A stretch of 64,000 bases of DNA, taken from the NCBI GenBank assembly GCA_022414725.1, contig CM039462.1, forward strand, positions 114,051,375 to 114,115,374. Reading direction: 5' to 3'. A program made the position numbers and the translations under genes. Positions 13,935 to 25,620 of the stretch are shown here, in pieces. Numbering within the stretch: position 1 is the stretch's first letter; every line of letters begins with the position of its first letter. The notes under the pieces were generated by a model that made no database searches, was not told the origin of the DNA, and saw only the letters and a program-made list of their open reading frames with translations. The stretch comes from Microglena sp. YARC. Lineage: Eukaryota; Chlorophyta; Chlorophyceae; Chlamydomonadales; Chlamydomonadaceae.

Positions 13935-14090
13935 CAACTGAATGTGTGACTGCTTTAGACTGTTTAAAGACGTATCCCAGTGTGATTGTTTTAGACAGTT
14001 TAAAGACTTGTCCTTGTATGTGTGGCTGTATTAGACAGTTTAAAGACTTATCCTTGTGTGACTGCTTTATACAGTTTAAATACTTGACCG
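13935..14090. repeat. Short tandem repeat, ~38-bp unit
   Basis: Four imperfect copies share GTGTGACTGCTTTAGAC, CAGTTTAAAGACTT and ATCCTTGT. They lie just downstream of the ISG12-like exon. No coding role is seen. Confidence 0.8.
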
Positions 14091-14335
14091 ATTGATAAAT
14101 GTAGTACCCTGATGAGAATAACGGACTCAATTACCGTGCATGTTACTGCCGAAGTTGGCGACCAGCCTTAAAGTATGTTTTGACAGTCCAGAGGTAGGCT
14201 AAATAGGGAAAATGGGCTTGCCCAACCGTGACAACAAGGGCTAAATTGAAAAGGCACTGGTGAACTGACCCCCACGCAATCGTTTTACCGACGGGGGCCC
14301 TGAGGTTTTGCATTAGTCCCCCTGCCATTCATATA

Positions 14336-14685
14336 TTAGTCTGCAGGTTAGGAAAACAAACTCAAGAAAGGCATATCCCAAGCTGGTCGCGACCATACAG
14401 CACTCGTGTATGCGGGTTGGGGCAGGAACTAAATGCAGACACATACAAAAGCTTTTGGCAACCTATTAGGTCCAGTGTCTGCAGGTTAGGACACAAATGC
14501 AATGCAGACACATCCACAAGCCGCAATCCAAAAAGACAGGTTTAGTGTATGCAGGTTGGGGAGGAACCCAACGCAGACACGTCCACAAGTCGTGAGCAAA
14601 ACGACAGGTTTGGTGTCAGCAGTTTTGGGACACAAAACTCAATGCAGACACGCCACAAGCCTTTTATAGCTTTCCGGAGCGTTAT
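14336..14685. repeat. Tandem repeat, ~69-bp unit
   Basis: About five diverged copies begin with GTGTCTGCAGGTTAGG-like sequence and contain CAATGCAGACACATCCACAA. Spacing between copies is about 69 bp. Confidence 0.85.
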
Positions 14686-16360
14686 GTCGTTAGCACTGAC
14701 ACAGGGAAGGGACTAGGGCGTGTGCTTTACAAACGTGATAGCATGTCAGGCAACATGCCAGGTATAAGAAGAGAAAGGCGACAGTACCTCAGGGTGCCCG
14801 CTAGGTGCTGGCCCTATCAGGCAGAGGCACTACAACGGTAGCTTCCAGGCGGAGGGCCTGGCGCACTAAGACACTCTAGCTGGACCGGGAGAACCGGTCT
14901 ATAACATCCCCCCCAATTCCTGGTATTCTTCATTCAGAAGAATTCCTGGAATTCAGGAGGTTCAAAGTAAAAGGGAAGTCTAGAGTGTAAAATATTCGAA
15001 CTATGTAATAATGTGATTTACCAAGAAGCATGGGGTCAAGCTTGGAAGGTAGTCACAGTAGGGGGAGGGCTCAGATGTACATGTTAAGGTACAGAGCAAG
15101 AGGACAGTTCTAGTCAAGTACAAAGGGACGCTTCATGCAAGATATATATAATATGGACTGGATTCCAGCTTATAGCTGCCAGGAAGGGTGGCATGGGCAA
15201 GATCTCTGTTCAGAGCTAAACTAAAATAGAAGAAAGCAGTCAGTCAATATCTTAGGAAGAGTCTGGATCTTGGACCTGTTAGGAAAGGTCTAGGATGGAC
15301 TGCATAGGAGCTGCAGGAAGCTGCAGGATTACTCAAGATAAAATCTAGATAAGATTGGATTCCAGCTGTGGAGCTGCCAGGAAGGTGCAGCATAAGGCCT
15401 TGTCAAGTAAGAGGACTGGATTGCAACTTGTGTAGTCATAAGACTTGATATCACAACTTATGCTAGGAGGTATCACTATCTCTGTATCAGCTTAGCATGG
15501 TAGGAGCACAAGTCAGGACATTCCCCCCATGATGATGAGACATTCATCATAAGAGTAGAGCTTGTGCTTGGGTGGAGAGAGGTCTGCTAAATAGGGGAAG
15601 CAGGGATGCCTTCAATTTATGCAGGGTCTTCTGCAGGGAGTTCTGGGGAAGTATGGTACTTGGTAGAATCCATCTCTCTTGAGCCTCTTGGTGATGCATT
15701 GGTGGAAGTCATCCCACAGATAGATCAGGGGTAGGGTCAGGGTGGAACTCAGGTGGGAAGGAGTTGAGTATGAAGTAGTCTTGGTGGTTCCATGGGAGGA
15801 TGATCTCATCAATGTAGATGAGGAAAGGACTTGGTTCATTGTCAACTCTGATTTGGTGGGAATGCATGAATATGCCAGGCTGTCTGTGTGTGGCCAAGGA
15901 GTATGCACTAACAAGGGCAGCTTGCAGGCAGATGGACCATTTGAGCTGATCTTTGATATGAGGGGAGCAGGTGCCATGAGCCACGTGAGGATAGCATGGG
16001 TCGAGTAGACACCCACATCACCACATACCCCAACAAACATACCACCCACGTCACCACCCGCACCACCATCTAAACCACCATCATCACCACCACTTGCCTG
16101 TGTTGCAGATGATAAGTCCATTGGTGGATGCCATGAGCCATGTGAGGATAGCATGGGTTGAGCTTCTGGCCGGGCAGGACTGTGGGAAGAATATGAACAT
16201 GAGCAAGTTAGCAACCCAGCTGGTGGTAGGTTGCTATGTTGGACACCAAGAAGCTGTGTTGGTTGAAGTAGGGACCCCCCAAAGGACCAGGAGTGCGTTG
16301 ATGATCAGCACGATGGAGCAGTAGCAGAGGAGAAGGATACTGCTGGCGGTTTCCGGGCGT
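14686..16360. other. No gene assigned; one open minus-strand stretch
   Basis: Minus-strand frames are open across about 15612-16214, but I recognise no domain. The apparent peptide FLIYIDEIILPW superficially recalls a reverse transcriptase YxDD box but lacks the second Asp and any flanking RT motifs. AACATCCCCCCCAATTCC near 14904 and CATTCCCCCCATGATGATG near 15520 look like parts of old retroelement sequence, but this is a guess. Confidence 0.35.
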
Positions 16361-16361
16361 G

Positions 16362-16600
16362 GAGGAGCGAGGAGGAGAGTTGGTGGGGGGGGAGGGAGGA
16401 GGCGAGAGGAGTAGGGAGGAGGGGAGTGGAGGAGGGAGAAGGGGAGGGAGGAGGGAGGGGTGGAGGAAGGAGGATAGTTGGTGGAGGGGGAGGGAGGAGA
16501 GGAGTGGAGGAGGGAGGAGGGGACTGGAGGAGGGAGAAGGGAAGGGGAGAAGGGAGGAGGAGAGTTGGTGGGTGGTGGGTGGGGTTTGGCCTGGAGTTGG
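16362..16600. repeat. Purine-rich GGAGGA low-complexity tract
   Basis: G/A-only stretches built on GGAGGAGGGAGG. Reading frames on both strands here (Gly/Glu/Arg-rich or Pro/Ser-rich) are products of composition. Confidence 0.9.
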
Positions 16601-16689
16601 TGGGTGGGGATTTGCAGGCTGGTCAGTTGCATCGGCACATGAGAGGTGGTGCTTCATGCAATTGTTGGTCTGGGCGTTAGGCACAACGG

Positions 16690-16868
16690 TACAGGTGAGG
16701 TCATGCTCGAGGCTGTGTCCTAGGCCCCCCCAGGGGGCGTCAGACGCAACGGTACAGGTGAGGTCATGCTGGAGGCCGTGTCCTAGGCCCCCCCACGGGG
16801 CGTCAGACACATCCGCACAGGTGAGGTCATGCTGGAGGCCGTGTCCTAGGCCCCCCCAGGGGGCGGCA
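16690..16868. repeat. 63-bp tandem repeat, three copies
   Basis: CAGGTGAGGTCATGCT recurs at 16692, 16755 and 16818. Each copy is followed by GTGTCCTAGGCCCCCCCA. It lies immediately 3' of the last exon of the minus-strand membrane-protein gene. Confidence 0.9.
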
Positions 16869-16931
16869 CCCCCCCCTGGGGTGGGGGTGACCAGGTCTGC
16901 CAACATGGACGAGCTGAATATGGCATTATTG

Positions 16932-17625
16932 TCAAAAAAAGAGCATCGACACAGCGGCATGAGTCAGTACCAAGGCCACCAGGAAGCGACTACACAACAG
17001 GGGTAGGAGATGTGGGGTGCTGGTCCTCCTGTTGGTGCTGGTTGGCTGGCTGGCCAGTAGCTCAGCTTCCATCTGGCTCCCAGGGTTGGGGTAGGGCTCC
17101 CAATCGCTGATCTGGGCCTTCACGAAGTTTGACAAGCTGGCGAAAGCGGGAGCTACCAGGAATGTGGCCAGGTACCAGCCAAAGCCTTGCAGGATCATGC
17201 TAAGTATTGCTGCTCAGCTGGGTGGGGTTGTTGAAGTCTGCGGTATATAGGCTGCCTGCCAGGGTGCCTAGGTCCAGGATGCTGATTGCAAGGAGGAAGC
17301 TGGCAGAGCTCCATGATAGATCCTGGATTAGGGAGGGGGGGCAGGGGAGGCGGGGGGCTGGTTGTGCTGCTGGTGTGTGTGGGGGTGGGGTGGGGTGGGT
17401 GAGGGGGTGGGTGGATGGGTGGGTGGGTGGGGTGTTGAAGTCCGTGGTATATAGGCTGCCTGCCAGGGTGGCTAGGTCCAAGATGCTGATTGCAAGGAGG
17501 AAGCTGGCAGAGCTCCATGATAGATCCTGGATCAGGGAGGGGGGGGGCGGGGGGGGGGGCAGGAGAGGCTGAGGGTCTGGTTGTGCTGCTGGTGTGTGTG
17601 GGGGGGGGGTGGGGGTGGGGGTGGG

Positions 17626-17704
<79 letters not shown>

Positions 17705-18752
17705 GGGGCTATTTGTACATCCACCCATCCATCCATCTATCCACCCATCCATCCATCCATCCATCCATCCATCTATGTGTGCGTGCGTTTTTCCATGAAC
17801 GCATACATTTTTACATCCATCCATATATCCATCCATGCTAACATGCGTGCGTACATCCTTCCATGCACGCGTACATTTGTACACCATCCACCCATGCTTA
17901 CATGCATGCATACATTCTTCCATGAACGCGTACATTTGTACATCCATCCATGCTAACATGCGTGCATACATTCTTCCATGAACGCGTACATTTGTACATC
18001 CATCCATCCATCCTAACATGCGTGCATACATTCTTCCATGCACGCGTACATTTGTACATCCATCCATGCTAACATGCGTGCATACATTCTTCCATGAACG
18101 CATACATTTGTACACCATCCACCCATGCTTACATGCACACGTTCATCCACCCACCCATGCAAACATGAGTATGTACATCGATCCATCCATCCATCCATGC
18201 ATCCATGCATACGCACATACATACACACATGAATGCATCCATCCGTTCATTTGTGCCACCCCCACCCACCCCACACACATCCATCCATCGATTACACACA
18301 TTTGCACAACAAAGAAAACAACAAGAGGACAGACCATAAACAGAAGGAAGGGTGAAGTGTGGGTGGGTGGGCGGGAAGGCACAAATGAACCACCTCTCCC
18401 GCACGCACACACTTTCCTGCCACTTACAAACTGAAAGATGAGCAACAGCCTGAACACATACTGGTCATGGGCCACGAGCTTTGACAGGGACGTTTGGCTT
18501 GCCATGCGGACCAGAGAGGAACCGAAGATAGACACTGCCAGGGTCCAGCTGCGAACGTGATTGTACTTTGTGGGCGTGCTGCTTTCCAGGTCAGATAGGG
18601 CGAGCATGAAGTTTAGACTATGGCTAAGTGGCACAAGCAGGAGGCCAACCATGGCCAACACACCCTGAAGTATGGCCCTGCGCTGAGATGCTGCCTGCAG
18701 GGAGAGTGGAGGGGGGAGACATGAGAGAGGGGGTGCTTGAGGTTTAGGAGGG

Positions 18753-18803
<51 letters not shown>

Positions 18804-19064
18804 CTGGAGGGCTTATTTACCCGTGGGAGTATTAGTGCTTATGTTACCCATGTTAACTCCCCCAGCAGAAGGTGAGCAGCCTGAAGGCTGAAAGACCATG
18901 TTATCAAACAAGACCGCGGGTGAGACTCCATGGTGAGGTGGGGTCTACATTCCTGCATACCTGAGATTATGAAGGGGGCACCTGCTGCCGGTCGAACTGC
19001 CGTCCAGACGAGTATTGACGCACTTTGAAGGAGTATGAACAGTAGGCCGGGCATGGCAGTGCTT
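16932..19064 (-). CDS. Multi-pass membrane protein, multi-exon, unrecognised family
   Basis: Consecutive minus-strand exons encode hydrophobic helices. Exon 18961-19064 contains [17 protein letters not shown], follows a pyrimidine tract ending CCCCAG and is followed by donor GTATGC. Exon 18428-18690 contains [20 protein letters not shown] and RLLLIFQF, then donor GTAAGT; using its second AG acceptor keeps the frame with the previous exon. An exon starting [18 protein letters not shown] follows AATCCAG or ATCCAG and is present twice (17436-17541 and about 17200-17325). The last exon, 16932-17198, contains [20 protein letters not shown] and a final helix before the stop. The step from the DLSWSS exon to the last exon has no GT donor and is out of frame by one base, so an indel or a missed exon is likely. 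The 5' end was not found. I do not recognise the family. Confidence 0.55.
17200..17600 (-). repeat. Tandemly duplicated exon with flanks
   Basis: The exon encoding [18 protein letters not shown] occurs in two near-identical copies about 220 bp apart. Both have the same upstream acceptor region (TCCCTGATCCAG or TCCCTAATCCAG) and the same GT/GGGG-rich intron remnant. The copies differ at a few residues, such as LDLATLAGS versus LDLGTLAGS. This is either a mutually exclusive exon pair or a recent local duplication. Confidence 0.75.
17600..18260. repeat. GT microsatellite, G tract and CATC/ACATGCGTGC minisatellite in an intron
   Basis: A (GT)n run at about 17630-17688 leads into a G-only run ending near 17708. 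A CCATC-rich minisatellite follows, with a ~60-bp unit containing TAACATGCGTGCATACATTC and ATGAACGCGTACATTTGTA. It lies within a presumed intron of the minus-strand membrane-protein gene. Met/Trp/Asp-rich and Ser/Ile/His/Pro-rich frames here are artefacts. Confidence 0.92.
18757..18800. repeat. Poly-G tract
   Basis: An uninterrupted run of more than 40 G within an intron of the membrane-protein gene. Similar G or C runs occur near 20038, 20743, 27178 and 42650. Confidence 0.97.
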
Positions 19065-19840
19065 CTGGGGAAGGGAGGAAAGGAATTCCCTTCTAATCCC
19101 CCGAGGATCCGTTGTCGAAGCATGTCCATGCTGAAAGCGAGCTGTGCGACTATTGCTGCTCAGCATGATACTTGCTCGGATGCAAGCACGCATGAGATAG
19201 TATCGCCATTGCTTCCTAGAGTTAACTGCGGATGCGCGGTCCGTTGCTTCTTTGATATTCCTTGAGAGAAATAGTCCCCATCGGTTTGCCTGTGGAGCAA
19301 GATAATTTTTTGCTCAACTCAAGCGCATCTGCAAGCCCAAGTGCCGCTTTCTATCACAGCGCAAAGGATTACAAATGTGAATTGCGTGGGCTTGCGCGCT
19401 AGAACAGCAGCCAGGATGTGGGATGGGAGACACAGTCACATATGTACTTCGGCCTGCAAATATGATGGTGCTTCCAAGGGTAGAGTAGCAAAGGAAGGTC
19501 TGCAACAGTTGCTGATCGTCAAGAGATAAGAGACAAGTAGCTGACAAGAGAAGACGAGACCGCGCTCAGCTACGGGTTATAAGCAGCAGTGCGAGTAATT
19601 GTTAATAGCAAGCCGAAGACTGGCTGGGTGAATAAAGAAAGGGGATGGGAGGAAAATAAGGATTAAACTCGCCTGCGCATCATGCACTATAATCGCTCCA
19701 GTGCCAACACCCTTTACTAGCAAGAATAATATTACGGATAACGGTTGGTTGTTAACGGTTGCCGGTTGGTTGTTTAGTTCAAATACAGGATGACCCAGGG
19801 GGGGGGGCAGAAAGAACAGATTTTGGACCGCACCTTCGAT

Positions 19841-20656
19841 ATGGGGCGTGTTTCCAGTGGACCAAATAGTTCAACTGTGGGCGCCAGCGTGGCACAAAGT
19901 GTTTCCAGTGGGCACAGTTCAAACTTCAACAGTTCAACTTTTCGCCGATGTGGCACGCCAGGTGGGCAGCCACGTCAGGGTTTGTCCGTCGTCCTCCCCC
20001 CCTCAACAGTTCAACTGTTGAGCAATCCCGAACACCCCCCCCCCCCCCCCCCCCCCTGTTCGGGATTGCTCAACAGTTCAACTATTTTGGGGGGAGGGCG
20101 GTGGACAATTTCGAGGGAGGGCGTTGGACAAAATCACAAAAGTGATACAGCAGCGAGCATCTTCGCAGATTCTCCCCCGAGATCTGTCAACACGCCTCGA
20201 GTTGCGAGTAATTGGGAGCCAATTTCAAGTTGGATGGGCGAAGACATGAAAGAAAGGCGGGAATTAACCAGTTCGAATGATGATAGCGAGAGCCACACAT
20301 TCGACCGAAATCTCAATCTGACCACCCGATCCATTCGACCGGACGGAGCAGATGCAGAAGCGGCAGCGGCAGGAGGAGCAAGAGAAACAGATGGAAGTGA
20401 AGAGCGCAGCGAAATAATACACTGGCGGTGGTAGTAAGCGGTGAATTCGGTGATTTGAGGATACTTCGAGCAAGCTGCATGCACCTGAAGCGAGGGGGGC
20501 AAGGACCAGAACGCGCTCGAGGGGCAGCCGTGATGACAAGGCACTTCTTGAGGTTTTAGGGCCCAGCTCAGCACTCGAACTTGAACTGTAGGGTTGAGTG
20601 GTCTACTTATCTACTATACACAGTTGAACTGTTGGTCCACTGGAAACACGCCCCAT
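19841..20656. mobile_element. ~0.8-kb element with 38-39-bp terminal inverted repeats
   Basis: The left arm 19841-19879 and right arm 20619-20656 are near-perfect inverted copies. Both contain GGGGCGTGTTTCCAGTGG and AGTTCAACTGTG, and they differ only at a two-base spot in the middle. The interior has open frames of Ser/Gly or Pro-rich character but no recognisable transposase, so this would be a non-autonomous (MITE or foldback) element. No clear target-site duplication was identified. Confidence 0.7.
19995..20110. repeat. Foldback hairpin around a poly-C run inside the TIR element
   Basis: About 50 bases on each side of a run of some 22 C are inverted copies of each other. GAGCAATCCCGAACA on the left matches TGTTCGGGATTGCTC on the right. 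The pairing continues outward through CAACAGTTCAACT. The hairpin repeats the AGTTCAACT motif of the element's own termini. Confidence 0.8.
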
Positions 20657-20742
20657 GGTGTTCGATTCAGATGGGAGTTGGAATTGTGGACGTTTCATAC
20701 AAAAAGAGGGGGGAAATAAAGTTGGCTAAAAGTTTTTGTTTA

Positions 20743-20762
20743 CCCCCCCCCCCCCCCCCCCC
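20743..20762. repeat. Poly-C tract
   Basis: A run of about 20 C just outside the TIR element. No gene is seen between 20657 and 20874. Confidence 0.95.
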
Positions 20763-20874
20763 TCCTAAAACCCAATTATCTCACCCTACCTCCCCTAAAA
20801 TGGGGGTCATTCGAAAGATCTTTTAAAGCCCATTTCAGTTATGCTCTTACATCTTTCATGGGGTTACCCAAACT

Positions 20875-22694
20875 ATCAGCTTTAACGCACTCCAGAGAGT
20901 GGACAGAGATGCTTGCGTGAAGCAGACGCGCCAATCTATACACGGAGACGAGAATAATGTTACAAGCACAGAAGACCCATTAAGGGGCACTAGTGGAGGA
21001 AGGAGCGGCAGCCTGTACCCTGATAAGGGTATAGGCTATACAGTCCGTGTCAGGGGAACCGGTGACGCAGTCCACAGGAAGCTGTCACTACGGGAAGCTG
21101 GCACAGTACTGGCAGAGCGGATAGTTCTAAGGAAGTACACAAGGAGTCACCAAGACATAAAACAAGTGAGAGCACCGCTATTCATGCTGATACTCCACCT
21201 ATGACGCAGGTGACATACAATACTAGTACTCCACCTATGGCACTGGGGACATAGAACCATAAACTGGTAGCAAACAAAAATTATTAAGGAACGGCTGAAA
21301 AACAGGAAACCAGAAGAAAGCCTTGTCTAAAATAAAAGGATGAGAAAGGATGAACCAAAAACCACTGTAGTACTCCGAAAATGTAGCAGCAAAAAACTTG
21401 GGTCATACCGAGCTGAGCTGAGACCAAAATGGAAATGTAACCATCCATGGTAAGCGCAAAAATACTATTCATCCAGAATAGTAGGCACCAAACCAGAAAA
21501 TCACAGGGAGGCCAAACAGAAATCAATCCTAATACCAAAGGAAGGGGAACAACGGTGACTGAAAGAACCGAGAACTTAACCTAAACAGAAGACTGAAAAA
21601 ATCGTGTGAGAGCAGCACACGAGAGAATCAAAGCCTAAAAGACGCAGACAAGAGGACGCAGACAAGGGGACACTAAAGTCTACGATGGAAAAATGAAGTC
21701 GATGGAAAAATCCGCTACCTTAAAAACTATTCTTAGCATAGAATTCATGACTAGGTTGGGATGAAAAAACCATGATGAACTGGTTTCTTACTCAAAGATG
21801 GAATTAAGAAAAATTATGAAAGTTAATTATCATAAATCCCCAGCTACGGCACTAACTAAAACAGTCTAGGAGGTGGGTATCGCACCGCAAAGAATTCATG
21901 CACTCAAGACAAACCAAGCGCCTAACCACAAGCAAACCAAACCAGCAGCAACTGAAAAAATCCAAAGGATGCGAAGATAAAATTTCAAGAAACTCGTAAC
22001 CAACAAAGGAAACAGAGTTCAATGAACAAGAGAAGTTTAGACGTACAAACACAGTACAGAAAACCTATTGTCCACCTGAAAATAGTAAACGCAGAAAAAA
22101 GGACTTCAAAGAATGTACTGCAAAGGAAGGAATGAAAGGGCGCTTGAAATATACTTGGAAGAACAAGAAAGAGGTGAGCGGCGGTACATCTGCAAGTACA
22201 ACTGCAAGATTACCCAGCCCACCAATTCACAGTAAAATCCGAAGGGAAACAACTACTACACTCCACAAAAAGTACCAATCACATGAGGGGCTGGTGATCT
22301 AAAAACAGTGTGGAGTAAAAAGAAATAGCTAATCTATGATGAGCTCCACCGAATGAACCATCTGCCTATGGAACTAAGAGTCAGAAACCATCAAGACGCT
22401 ATAACGGTGGTCTGAATTAAGTACCACCTTCCACCAAAACCAAGAAAGACAGCTGAAAGGAAGCTGCCTAAACAAAGCGTCGTAACGCTCCACCAATCTA
22501 GACTACCCTATAAGACAGTCTAGGCGGTAGAAATATATGCTCCCACGTACGAGCAGTGTACTTGTACATGAGCAGCACGGGTATCAGCAGTAACCGGTAG
22601 TAAAGCCCCCAGCGCAGCACTAATGCCTGGTTGAACAAGGCCGGCATTCTTTGCCTCTAAATCAATGAATCCTGGGTTGACTGTAACACCCCAG
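20875..22694. repeat. 2.29-kb tandem unit, copy 1
   Basis: The sequence from ATCAGCTTTAACGCACTCC to about 22694 recurs from 23161 with high identity, including the CACCTATGACGCAGGTGACA and GGCACTGGGGACATAG segments. Minus-strand frames within it (for example MVLGLISVWPPCDFLVWCLL) are repeated in both copies but match no family I know. With copy 2 it gives a tandem period of about 2286 bp. Confidence 0.85.
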
Positions 22695-23160
22695 CCATAC
22701 GCAGTATCAGAGCCGGACCAGTGTTCAAGATCATCGCTCACACTCTCGGTGACGGCTACATCGTCGCAATGCCTTGTCCGGTATAAACCACCAGGGACAG
22801 CAGGAGGCGAAGGGATCAACAACACCTGCGAGCCATCCGAACAGGTGGACGGGGGGTGGCGACGTGTAGGCAGCGGACCTATGACAGGCTCCACTATGAC
22901 CGAAGGCTGTCCAAATCCTAAAGCTTCACCGACGAACCTAGACGCAGAGGTAGGCCTGGCGACCCCCTGAGATTCGGGTAAATGATAGTTTGGATATACA
23001 ACTCCCACCCGCCCTAAAACTTCACACACAATACAGCAAGATCAGTCCCTGGTCTGGAATGCAATCTGGATACATCCCAGCCAGTACAGCCAACAACAAT
23101 TGGGGTTGCTAAAGGGCGTAGGGAATTACCGGCGACACGTAACATATCACCGTTTGATGA
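22520..23160. other. Spacer of the 2.29-kb unit with a minus-strand frame of unknown status
   Basis: This part of the unit includes a 169-codon minus-strand frame (22520-23029) rich in Gly, Val and Pro. No motif is recognised. Only its last part (CAATGAATCCTGGGTTGACT, near 22665) recurs in copy 2, and the rest is truncated there. Confidence 0.35.
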
Positions 23161-25013
23161 TATCAGCTTGTAAGCACTCCGTAGAGTGGACATAGATGAT
23201 TGCAGCTGAACAGACGCGCCAATTTATACACGGAGACGAGAATAAGTTACAAGCACAGGAGACCCATGAAGGGGCACCAGTGGAGGAAGGAGCGGCAGCC
23301 TGTACCCTGATAAGGGTACAGGCTATACAGGTGACGCAGCCAACAGGAAGCTGTCACTAAGTCAAGAAGGATGACACAGCCTACGGGAAGCTGTTACTAC
23401 GGGAAGCTGGCACAGTACTGGCAGAGCCGATAGCTCTAAGGAAGTACATAAGTAGTCACCAAGACATAAAACAAGTGAGAGCACTGCTATTCATGCTGAT
23501 ACTCCACCTATGACGCAGGTGACATACAATACTAGTACTCCACCTATGGCACTGGGGACATAGAACCATTAACTGGTAGCAAACAAAAATTATTAAGGAA
23601 CGGCGGAAAAAACAGGAAACCAGAAGAAAGCCTTGTCTAAAATAAAAGGATGAGAAAGGATGAACCAAAAACCACTGTAGTACTCCGAAAATGTAGCAGC
23701 AAAAAACTTGGGTCATACCGAGCTGAGCTGAGACCAAAATGGAAATGTAACCATCCATGGTAAGCGCAAAAATACTATTCATCCAGAATAGTAGGCACCA
23801 AACCAGAAAATCACAGGGAGGCCAAACAGAAATCAATCCCAATACCAAAGGAAGGGGAACAACGGTGACTGAAAGAACCGAGAACTTAACCTAAAGAGAA
23901 GACTGAAAAAATCGTATATCAAAGTTGGGGAACAACGGTATAGAAAACCCGATCCGGGAATAGGAACCTAACGCCAATCAATGATAACCAAAGAGACGGA
24001 TTGAAATATCGTGTGAGAGCAGCACACGAGAGAATCAAAGCCTAAAGGACGCAGACAAGGGGACACTAAAGACTACGGTGTAAAAATAAAGTCGATGGAA
24101 AAATCCACTACCTTCAAAACTATTCTTAGCATAGAATTCATGACTAGGTTGGGATGAAAAAAACATGATGAACTGGTTTCATACTCAAAGATGAAAGTAA
24201 GAAGATGTATGAAAGTTAATTATCATAAATCCCCAGTTACGGCACTAACTAAAATATTCGAGGAGGTCGGTATCGCACCGCAAAGAACTCATGCACTCAA
24301 GACAAACCAAGCCAGCAGCAAACCAAACCAGCAGCAACTGAAAAAATCCAAAGGATGCGAAGTTAAAATTTCAAGAAACTCGTAACCAACAAAGGAAACA
24401 GAGTTCAATGAACAATAGAAGGTTAGATGTACAACCATAGTACATAAAACCTATTGTCCACTTGAAAATAGTAAACGCAGAAAAAAGGACGTAAATAATT
24501 TACTGCAAAGGATGGACTGAAAGGGCGCTTGAAATACATTCGGAAAACAAGAAAGAGGTGAGCGGCGGTACATCTGCAAGTACAACTGCAAAATTACCCA
24601 GCCCACCAATTCACAGTAAAATCCGAAGGGAAACAACTACTACACTCCACAAAAAATTATAATCACTGGAGGGGCTGGTGATCTAAAAACAGTGTGGAGT
24701 AAAAAGAAATAGCTAATCTATGATGAGCTCCACCGAACGAACCATCTGCCTATGGAACTAAGAGTCAGAAACCATCAAGACGCTATAACGGTGGTCTGAA
24801 TGAATTACCACCTTCCACCAAAACCAAGAAAGACAGCTGAAAGGAAGCTGCCTAAACAAAGCGTCGTAACGCTCCACCAATCTAGACTACCCTATAAGTC
24901 AGTCTAGGCGGTGCTGAGGAATAGGCACCCACACATAGGGCCATGTTAACCTACGTATGAGAACCATCAGCACCTAAAACAATGAATCCTGGGTTGACTG
25001 TAACACCCCAGCC
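23161..25013. repeat. 2.29-kb tandem unit, copy 2 (interrupted at 25013)
   Basis: The copy begins ATCAGCTTGTAAGCACTCC. It has an insertion relative to copy 1 around 23920-24000 and a short duplicated stretch near 23340-23400. It stops matching copy 1 at GTAACACCCCAGCC, where TATTTGGCCTGAATTTC begins. That point marks the left edge of the accessory region. Confidence 0.85.
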
Positions 25014-25620
25014 TATTTGGCCTGAATTTCTAAAATGTCATCTCACTGCATCGGGTGTCGCGCACGGTGTGATACCGAAGCGTATCTAACACAAATCCGA
25101 TGTACATCTAACACAAATCTAATTCGGATCTATCCTAAAACTGTCTGTACGGGGGCGAATTCTGGTTTGTTAGCGCGCATTGAATGAGTCGCAGTTCGAC
25201 AGAGAGAGATTCGAGTTTGAATGGCTGTAATCTGTATGGATTTTGCGTGGTTTACACTCGTTTTTCGAAGCGCACACGAAACACTTGTTGTCGATTAAAG
25301 CCGCATTGAGTCTTAAGCAACCGCATTCACTGTGGTTCGGTACTCAAAAGAAAGCCGTGTATATCAAGCAGGCTTCTGCTTGACAACACTATGGGAATTC
25401 TGAAGGGGTTATCACGGGCCCCGCGGAGCGGGACAGTGGAATTGAGCTGCTGACTCACTGGCTGATCCCATGTGGCACCATCAAGCAAACAACAACCCAG
25501 CTGCGGCTTGGCTGTTCCGTATACAAATTCAAAAAGACCCATCTTAACAACAAGGTGTCCCACTACTCCCTGCTCGCCCACGGTCTACACGCAGTGCGGA
25601 CGATTATGCATGTAATGGGC
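25014..25620 (+). repeat. Accessory leader region, copy 1, with hairpin module and RHH gene remnant
   Basis: It starts TATTTGGCCTGAATTTC and is about 90% identical to 29757-30200. It contains hairpin 1 at 25365-25382 (CAAGCAGG..TCTGCTTG) and hairpin 2 at 25420-25432 (CCCGC GGA GCGGG). At about 25566-25607 it contains a fragment (CACGGTCTACACGCAGTGCG) that matches the part of the gene at 56023 encoding LLAHGLHAVRTI. It therefore holds a dead remnant of a second ribbon-helix-helix gene. Confidence 0.75.

Noticed and set aside
15612..16214. Reverse transcriptase fragment suggested by FLIYIDEIIL
   Set aside because: Lacks the YxDD box proper and all other RT motifs; the frame is not otherwise recognisable.
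16208..16960. Pro/Ser-rich protein on the minus strand
   Set aside because: Derived from the GGAGGA tract and the 63-bp repeat.
17195..18661. Met/Asp/Gly/Trp-rich and Ser/Ile/His/Pro-rich proteins
   Set aside because: Translations of CATC and GGAT microsatellites.
19790..20574. Genes inside the 0.8-kb TIR element
   Set aside because: Overlapping frames on both strands are Ser/Gly/Pro-rich without motifs and span the inverted repeats.
20875..25013. LTR retrotransposon with two LTRs
   Set aside because: The two copies are long direct repeats, but only about 470-650 bp lies between them, with no gag, pol, PBS or PPT.
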